A stretch of 64,000 nt of DNA from Gordius sp. MW1 (taxonomy: Eukaryota; Nematomorpha; Gordioida; Gordea; Gordiidae): contig OZ038530.1 of the NCBI GenBank assembly GCA_964036665.1, positions 14,851,001-14,915,000 of the forward strand, given 5' to 3'. The notes beneath the pieces were generated by a model that did not search any database, was not told where the DNA came from, and was given only the letters and a program-made list of their open reading frames with translations. The position numbers were made by a program, and so were the translations under genes. Shown piece by piece: positions 13,559 to 22,500 of the stretch. Position 1 is the first letter of the stretch. Each line of letters starts with the position of its first letter.

Positions 13559-16500
13559 TCAGGGATTAATCTTTAGCGTAGCGTCTATAATATCTTGAGC
13601 CGGTTTATTGTCCTGACAAATGTTGCGGATAGCGAAGATGCTACATTCTCTAATATCTTTATATGGAAATAATTAGTAGATTAGTTAAAATTTGGTTATT
13701 TTCATTTTTATAAGATATTTGAAAAATTAAATGAGAAGTTATGTAAATAAGCTTAACGTTAAGGTCTGATAACTAGTTTAAATACCGAAACTCATTTTCA
13801 TTCTACAGGTGTCATGCGCGTATGAGGAATTATGGAATTATTAACTAATCTAACAATTTACAAAGAATTTTAAGCACAGTGTTTTCAAAGGATAGTAGAA
13901 AAAAACTAACTTCATATAAACAAATCAGTCAAAAGGTAAAAAATAAAGATTATATATACATATACAAATAGCTTTTCATCAAAGATTGTTTAAAAAATTG
14001 TATACAAGGGTTCAAAGGATCCAATTGAGAACACTGCATGAGAGCTTGAACAACGCCGGCGTCTGTAAACTAGAAATTATTAATAGAACAAAAAATTGCT
14101 TAGTTATTATAAAACTACATTCAGATATATAAAAAGGCGTGGTCTGTTAACTTGAAAAAACAGAACATAATTAATTGATTAAGTAGAAAATTACCATGTA
14201 TTCGTAATTTCATGAATAAATCTTTGTATATTAAAATTAAAATTTGTAATATAGCCATTTAAAACTTGCAATATTAACGTAAAGGATTATTCAATTCCTG
14301 ATGCAAAAACGCTAGGTAAAAAAACTTTTAGTCAAGAATAGAAAAGTCCCTTAAATAATTTACTACAAAATCTTTAATAATACAAAATTTTATTAATATG
14401 ATCACTTTAATATGGATTTTACATTTCATTTCAAAAAATAAGGGCTTTTATAAAATTTAAGAAATGGCACTTCTTTTTTAATCAGATCATTGTTGAACAC
14501 CACATTTCCAATAAGCCTGACTAAGACATTTTTTATATTGTACAATTGCTTCTTTTGATTTTCTTTGTCATCTTTCATGCAATCTATAATTTCTAACTTT
14601 TTTATTGAAGTAGTAGCGGATTCCATATTGTGAGCATAGCAAAGTTTTTTGAGCAAATCTGCATAAAATAAAAATAATAGATTTTAGATTAATTATTGTT
14701 TTGGCTATAGTTGTTCAGTTTTTTTGTTATCTTATCACAAATGTAATTCTCAACAAAATGGAACTAGCTGCACGTAAAACTACAGCATGATGTTAGCAAT
14801 AAACAATTTCCAGACATTATATGCGAATATGAAAGTTGATATTGTTTTTTTTATTTACATTTTTTTTAAATTAAACAAAGATTCATATACATAATTATTA
14901 TTAAAATTTGATTAAGCCCTTAAAGTTAAAAATATACACTAAAAATAAATTCAACAGATAAATATTCATTTTACAGAAAAAAGTGCAATAACATAAAACA
15001 TTTGATTTACTATGAAAAATTAATAAAACTCACTAAATAAAACTGTACTGAACAATATCATCAGGAACTATATTGTGACATAGAAATAAAAAGACTAATA
15101 CAGTTTCTTTAACAAAAGTATGTTGTGTGACAACTCTAGTAATAGCATTATTAAAAAAAACTGATGTTTACAATTCCTTACACTATATGAAAAGGTATAA
15201 CAAAGCAAACAATAAATGGGTGTATGAAATTATAAAATATACAACCAAGGCTGTCCTTAATAAATAAGTTTCTCTTAACCCATTAAGACCGGACCATAGA
15301 AATCCTCAACAGATTTTCATAAAATTTGGAATTCCTAGGTGATTTTGCACCAATAAAATAAATTTAAAAAAAAATTGAAAAAAAAACTTGTTTACTGCCA
15401 TTTTTAAGGTGTCGTATATATCATACGGTAGGACATGCTGTCTTTATGGCTGTATAAAACGAACTTTTAACCCTATAACTACTCTACTTTCTGTAAAAGC
15501 ATAGCTGGAGATAAATTGTTTTAAAGTTTATTTCAACATTTATAAAAAATAATCACAGAAAATATGAAATAATATTGTAAAAGTTATAAAGTATGATATT
15601 GAATAAAACAATTTATGTGAAGTCCCACGTTGCATTTTGTGCATATAAATTTCACAGACTTGTGACAAACCCCACACCTCAACCCAAATCTTATGGGCTT
15701 ACCACGGATAAATTGTTTCAAATGAAATCTACCATAGTAGGGCTCCATGGCCTCATCTAAAGAATATATCATCGGATTAGGCGCACTATATTTTTCAAAA
15801 TTGTTGTTGATATGGTTCATTAAAACATTAACTTTTTTTATGCTTCCAAGTTCCCTGTTAATATTGTTATCAGAAAAGTGTAAATACTTAAAAATAGTAT
15901 TGAACCTATCTCTTGCCATACAATTAACAATAGCACTATTATTAACATCTGCCTGGGTCTGCCAATATAGTCGCTTTTGTGGCAACTTACAATACCCTGA
16001 TAATAACAACACACCTAGCAGTTTGTAAATTTCATCACATGAAACATTAAAAGTTTCATCACTATACTTATATTTAGCATATTTTTCACTTTCTCTACAT
16101 ATAATCTCCATTAAACTTGGATCCCAAAATAGGTGGAACACTTGTAAAGGTGTCAGGGCATCTTTTTGTATAAAAGTCAATATGTTTGGAACATTTTCTT
16201 TAATATTTTGAATTTTAAATTTTGTATGTTCATTAGTTTCTGGCATAAGATTTATTGGACTCCAAGATAAGAGTTTTTGTTTTTTTGAAGGATTGTCATT
16301 TTTATAATTTGGGATAGGAATTTCTAATAACATTTCTGTAGTTAATTGAATTACTTCATTATCTATATCTCTTATTAAAACTTCAGCTTTTCTTGATAGG
16401 ACCCCAGGTCCGAACTTATGAGGATCATTAATCAAAACTTCATTTTCATCCTCTGAAATTTCATCTTTATCAGGATCAAAATAGTCTGGAGGTGGAACCA

Positions 16501-19500
16501 AGGCCAGATCAATTTGTTGAACATTCAATAAGGTAGTATTAGATTCCAATAGAGTAAGCACTTGTTCTGTATTCAAAGGCCTACGGTATGATATATACGA
16601 CACTCAATTTTAAAGACATATTTTAATATTAAAGTCTTATAAATTTTATATAAAAAACATATCATTTTAAAGAGAAATTTTTATAATTTAATAATATATC
16701 AAATTAAATTAATTAAATATTGTTTATATAAAACTTTATTAACAAATACTTTCGGAAGGTTCTGTTTTTTCGAATTTCTAGAATTACACTTGCTTTTACG
16801 AGTTAAAGAAGGCATTGAATAAGGAAACACAATAAAAATGATCCACCAGGAAGGTAGATCACATTTTAAGCTTCAATAAAAACTATGTTTGATAATATCT
16901 AAGGGCCATTAAGTATTAAAATTTTTAGACTAAAAATGGTCTATTTTGCGTATGATAAATACGACGGTAGGTCTAAATGGGTTAATTTGTTCAGGTAACA
17001 AAGCAGTGAGGGTTTTAACCCAAAATCGATGCATTCATTTATAGAAATTTTTTTTAATGCAATAGGTTCAAGGCATTTTTAGAAAAAGAATTGCAAACAA
17101 GTTTTTCCATTAAAATTGTCGTGAATAAAAAATTAATTAAAATTATAACATGGTGGCCTCCAAAAATACATATATAATAGTGAGGTTTAAAACATCTTAC
17201 ACTTAAAAAAGCCATAAAACTGAATGAGGTTTAATTTCCCACCTTTAAAAAGTTAATAGATTATTTATTTCATCAATTTTAATTTAAATCTTGGTTACAG
17301 GACCTTTGAAAAATATTTGACCTACCACTTTTCTCCCAAAATATATTTTTCCAATCTTGGACAAAAGCCAAAGTCATGACTATGGGCAGTACCAAATATT
17401 CATAAATATTTTTAGGAGAGAAAATGTTACAAAACCTGATCATAAGCCTTAAATATAGCAAAATTTAATCATAAATGGGACTTGCCATTAGAGACCTGCA
17501 CGGGCCGGCCCGGCCCGCGGACGGGCCTAAAAGCCCGGCCCGCGGACGGGTACGGACGGGCTTTGTATCATAAAAAATTTAACGGGCCGGGCCCGGACGG
17601 GCCTAAAAATTAATGGAACGGGCTCGGGCGGGCCTGAGATTTTTTTAACGGGCTTGAACGGGCCTGAAGTTTTATAAACGGGCTTAAACGAACCAGAGAT
17701 TATATAAAAGGTCTTGGAGTTACAAAGGTACTTAAACATCAAACAATTAGAAAAAACAAAAAGCGAGCCAATAAATTGCATAACAATTAATATATTATTT
17801 TTATTAAATATTTAGGATTAATTTTTTAACTTCTAAATTTTGTATATCCTGTAGCATTCATTCATTTTTCAAGCGCTAAATTTGACCTTTTTTTAATTTG
17901 CTATTGATTTTTAAGACTATAACTTCATTCTTTTATAAGTAAGTTTAATTACACTTTTGTGATTAATTTTATCACAAATTACTATTATTATTAGTGCCAT
18001 ATAAATTCATAAATATTTTTGCTCTAATCTTTGAAATTAACTTTAATTACAAACTTAAATGTAACTTTTTGTTAGCTTTGTATTTTTTTGTTATTGATTA
18101 AGTTTAATTCCTTTGCCTTAAAATTCTAGTGCTTAAATATTTGACAAATTATTCTTGTTATATCATTTTAAATTTTTCTACATTAATTTTACAATATTAA
18201 CTAGATTTAGCTTGGTTGAATAAGGTATTTTTTCTGGATATTTTTATTAAATATTTGGCTTTATATCGCTTTGCTTTACTAATCCCTTTAATAATTGTAT
18301 TTTTTGTTTTGAAACTAACAGTTTAATATTAAAAGGCTTAATCTATAATTAATATATGCAACATAATAAAAGTTATTGATTTGATACATCCTTACTTTTT
18401 TATTAAATTTTATTATAGTGTCAAATAATTTGTCCACAATCATATCTAATTATGAAAAAGGTGTATATAAAATAAATTTAAATCACAAGCTTAAAAGTAA
18501 AGTTTGGGAACAATTTGATCCTTTAATGGATGTTAATTGTTGAATCATTAATTTTACAATATTAACTAGATTTAGCTTGGTTGAAAAAGGTATTTTTTCT
18601 GGATATTTTTATTAAATATTTGGCTTTATATCGCTTTGCTTTACTAATCCCTTTAATAATTGTATTTTTTGTTTTGAAACTAACAGTTTAATATTAAAAG
18701 GCTTAATCTATAATTAATATATGCAACATAATAAAAGTTATTGATTTGATACATCCTTACTTTTTTATTAAATTTTATTATAGTGTCAAATAATTTGTCC
18801 ACAATCATATCTAATTATGAAAAAGGTGTATTGTATATAAAATAAATTTAAATCACAAGCTTAAAAGTAAAGTTTGGGAACAATTTGATCCTTTAGGATG
18901 TTAATTGAATCATTAATTTTACAATATTAACTAGATTTAGCTTGGTTGAAAAAGGTATTTTTTCTGGATATTTTTATTAAATATTTGGCTTTATATCGCT
19001 TTGCTTTACTAATCCCTTTAATAATTGTATTTTTTGTTTTGAAACTAACAGTTTAATATTAAAAGGCTTAATCTATAATTAATATATGCAACATAATAAA
19101 AGTTATTGATTTGATACATCCTTACTTTTTTATTAAATTTTATTATAGTGTCAAATAATTTGTCCACAATCATATCTAATTATGAAAAAGGTGTATATAA
19201 AATAAATTTAAATCACAAGCTTAAAAGTAAAGTTTGGGAACAATTTGATCCTTTAATGGATGTTAATGGTGAATCAGTTAGTGCCTGCATATGCAAAAAT
19301 TGCAAAAAAATACTTTCATATAAATCAGCAGATGGTACATCACATTTAAAACGCCACAAATGTACAACCCAAAGACAAAATAGCCTAACACTAGATCATT
19401 ATATGAATAAAATAAACCCCTTAAAAGAAGAAAAAATTAAAAAATCAATCATAAATCAGGCTATAAAATTTTGCTCAAAAGATTTACGGCCATTCGAAAC

Positions 19501-22500
19501 TTTAGCAGGAGAAGGTTTTCTTGGGTTTTGCCAGTTTTTGGTAGATAGTTTGTCAACTAAGGGGTTAATAAATGTGCGACAAATTATGCCTCATCCATCA
19601 ACTATAAGCCGCCATGTGAAAGATGAGGCTGAAAGACTTCGACTTTCTATAATTCCAGATATAAAACATTACATTCAGAAAGGGCTTTGCGCGGCCACAA
19701 CAGACATGTGGACATGTGATTATACAAAAATCAGTTTTCTCACATTAAGTATTCATTATATAAATGTTAGCCTGAGAAAAAAAATATTATTTACAACTGC
19801 TTTTAAGCATGAAAAAAAATCAGGGGAGAATATTAGAAATGAATTATTAAACAAATTAATGACTTTTGGCATTACCAATGAAGAAGCCCGTAAATTAATA
19901 TTTGTCACTGATCAGGGTGCTAACATTGTCAATGCATTAACAAATTATAGTAGATTAAATTGCGCAGCCCACCTTATAAATAATATGATAAAAATGGCCT
20001 TTAATGATTCTTTCTTAAATCAAGAAGCCACGGTTATTTATAAACTCATGAATGCCTCTAAAGAATTAGTCAGGCATTTCAAACAAAGTGGACTCAATAG
20101 CAAGCTGTCCCATACCTTGCATCAAGATGTAATTGTAAGATGGAACTCAAAATTGACCCTTTTGAATTCTATTTATAAGGTCTATGACGAAGTTGAAGCT
20201 ATCTTGGAACAACGAAATGAACTTTCATATCTGGAATATATAGATAAAATGTTGTTGAAATCTTTAATAGACGTCTTGCAGCCGTTTAAAGAGGCTTCTC
20301 TTCAGTTGGAGGCTGATCTAGAACCAACCCTACCATATGTCTTCTTATGGAAAATTAAATTAATTAATGCGATGTCGGATTATGATTTATACGGCGGACA
20401 AGTCAACATAATAAAGAACCGTTTAAAAGAAGCTATTAAAGAAAAAATGGTAGTTCATCGGTATCACAAAATAGCTTCGGTCTTGCATCCGAAGTTTAGA
20501 CAAATGAAGATGATACCTGAAGCAGAAAAACTAGACATATATCAAGATATAAGAAATATTATAGAGCAAGAAGGGTTTGTCTATATAAGAAAATCTTCTG
20601 TTTTACTGGGCTCAAAGACATCTCTCGCAAGTACTTACAATTTTTTATTTATATATAATATATAAAAATATATAAGGTAAGAGACCGAAAACAATTTTTT
20701 CTGAATGGGAAGATAATGATCATAATCCTGTGGCGGATGAGTTTAGTCAATATTTAGATGAAACTATTGAGGCTGATTTCGATCTGTTAAAATGGTGGAA
20801 AGCCAAAGAGGACAAGTATTATATTTAAAATTAATCTTATCCTTTAATAGATATCCTAAATTAGCACATTTAGCACATATGATATTATGTATACCGGCTA
20901 CGAGTGCCACCAGCGAGCGAAATTTTTCTACGGCAGGAAGGCTTGTAGAAGAAAGGCGAACTCGCCTAAAACCAGACATTATTGATGATTTATTATTTTT
21001 ACATGATAATTATTGATATCTTTCTATGAATATGTCATAAAATTTAATAAAATTTTGTGAAATTTTTGATGAATTAGGCCGGACGCGGAGTTCGCTTAAA
21101 AAATATTTTAACGGGCTTGGACGGGCCTGAAAAATTTACGGACGGGCTCGGACGGGCCTAAAAAATTTACGGACGGGCTCGGACGGGCCTGAAGTGCTGA
21201 AAAAAAATTACGGGCGGGCCCGGACGGGCCTTGAAATTTTGAAAACGGGTACGGGCGGGCCGATCTTCTAAAAACGGCCCGTTGCAGATCTCTACTTGCC
21301 ATTACATCACGCCCATCAAATATGCATTGTGCAGTACAGTATTAGATCAGTGACAAATATTAATTTACGGGCTTCTTCATTGGTAATGCCAAAAGTCATT
21401 AATTTGTTTAATAATTCATTTCTAATATTCTCCCCTGATTTTTTTTTCATGCTTAAAAGCAGTTGTAAATAATATTTTTTTTCTCAGGCTAACATTTATA
21501 TAATGAATACTTAATGTGAGAAAACTGATTTTTGTATAATCACATGTCCACATGTCTGTTGTGGCCGCGCAAAGCCCTTTCTGAATGTAATGTTTTATAT
21601 CTGGAATTATAGAAAGTCGAAGTCTTTCAGCCTCATCTTTCACATGGCGGCTTATAGTTGATGGATGAGGCATAATTTGTCGCACATTTATTAACCCCTT
21701 AGTTGACAAACTATCTACCAAAAACTGGCAAAACCCAAGAAAACCTTCTCCTGCTAAAGTTTCGAATGGCCGTAAATCTTTTGAGCAAAATTTTATAGCC
21801 TGATTTATGATTGATTTTTTAATTTTTTCTTCTTTTAAGGGGTTTATTTTATTCATATAATGATCTAGTGTTAGGCTATTTTGTCTTTGGGTTGTACATT
21901 TGTGGCGTTTTAAATGTGATGTACCATCTGCTGATTTATATGAAAGTATTTTTTTGCAATTTTTGCATATGCAGGCACTAACTGATTCACCATTAACATC
22001 CATTAAAGGATCAAATTGTTCCCAAACTTTACTTTTAAGCTTGTGATTTAAATTTATTTTATATACACCTTTTTCATAATTAGATATGATTGTGGACAAA
22101 TTATTTGACACTATAATAAAATTTAATAAAAAAGTAAGGATGTATCAAATCAATAACTTTTATTATGTAGCATATATTAATTATAGATTAAGCCTTTTAA
22201 TATTAAACTGTTAGTTTCAAAACAAAAAATACAATTATTAAAGGGATTAGTAAAGCAAAGCGATATAAAGCCAAATATTTAATAAAAATATCCAGAAAAA
22301 ATACCTTTTTCAACCAAGCTAAATCTAGTTAATATTGTAAAATTAATGATTCAATTAACATCCATTAAAGGATCAAATTGTTCCCAAACTTTACTTTTAA
22401 GCTTGTGATTTAAATTTATTTTATATACAATACACCTTTTTCATAATTAGATATGATTGTGGACAAATTATTTGACACTATAATAAAATTTAATAATAAA

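Larger units (their letters stand above)
17489..21294 (+). mobile_element. Complete hAT transposon, copy 1
   Basis: Ends are TAGAGACCTGCACGGG and (inverted) TAGAGATCTGCAACGGG. The 8-bp target duplication CTTGCCAT is perfect (17481-17488 and 21295-21302). Both ends carry clusters of ACGGGC and CCCGGC-like words over about 200 bp, in sharp contrast to the AT-rich interior. A spliced transposase gene fills the right half. Just before it a roughly 365-bp segment is present three times. The intact ends, perfect duplication and open frame suggest recent movement. Confidence 0.95.

Noticed and set aside
15747-16028. 93-aa plus frame
   Set aside because: Antisense shadow of the piggyBac transposase frame.
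17279-17461. 60-aa minus frame as an ataxin-10 exon
   Set aside because: No splice phase joins it to neighbouring exons, and exon 5 (24186) joins exon 6 (15160) directly in frame with family-like sequence across the junction.
17527-17781. 84-aa proline/lysine-rich frame (also 23480-23734)
   Set aside because: It translates the GC-rich terminal word array of the hAT element; the repeats are DNA-level.
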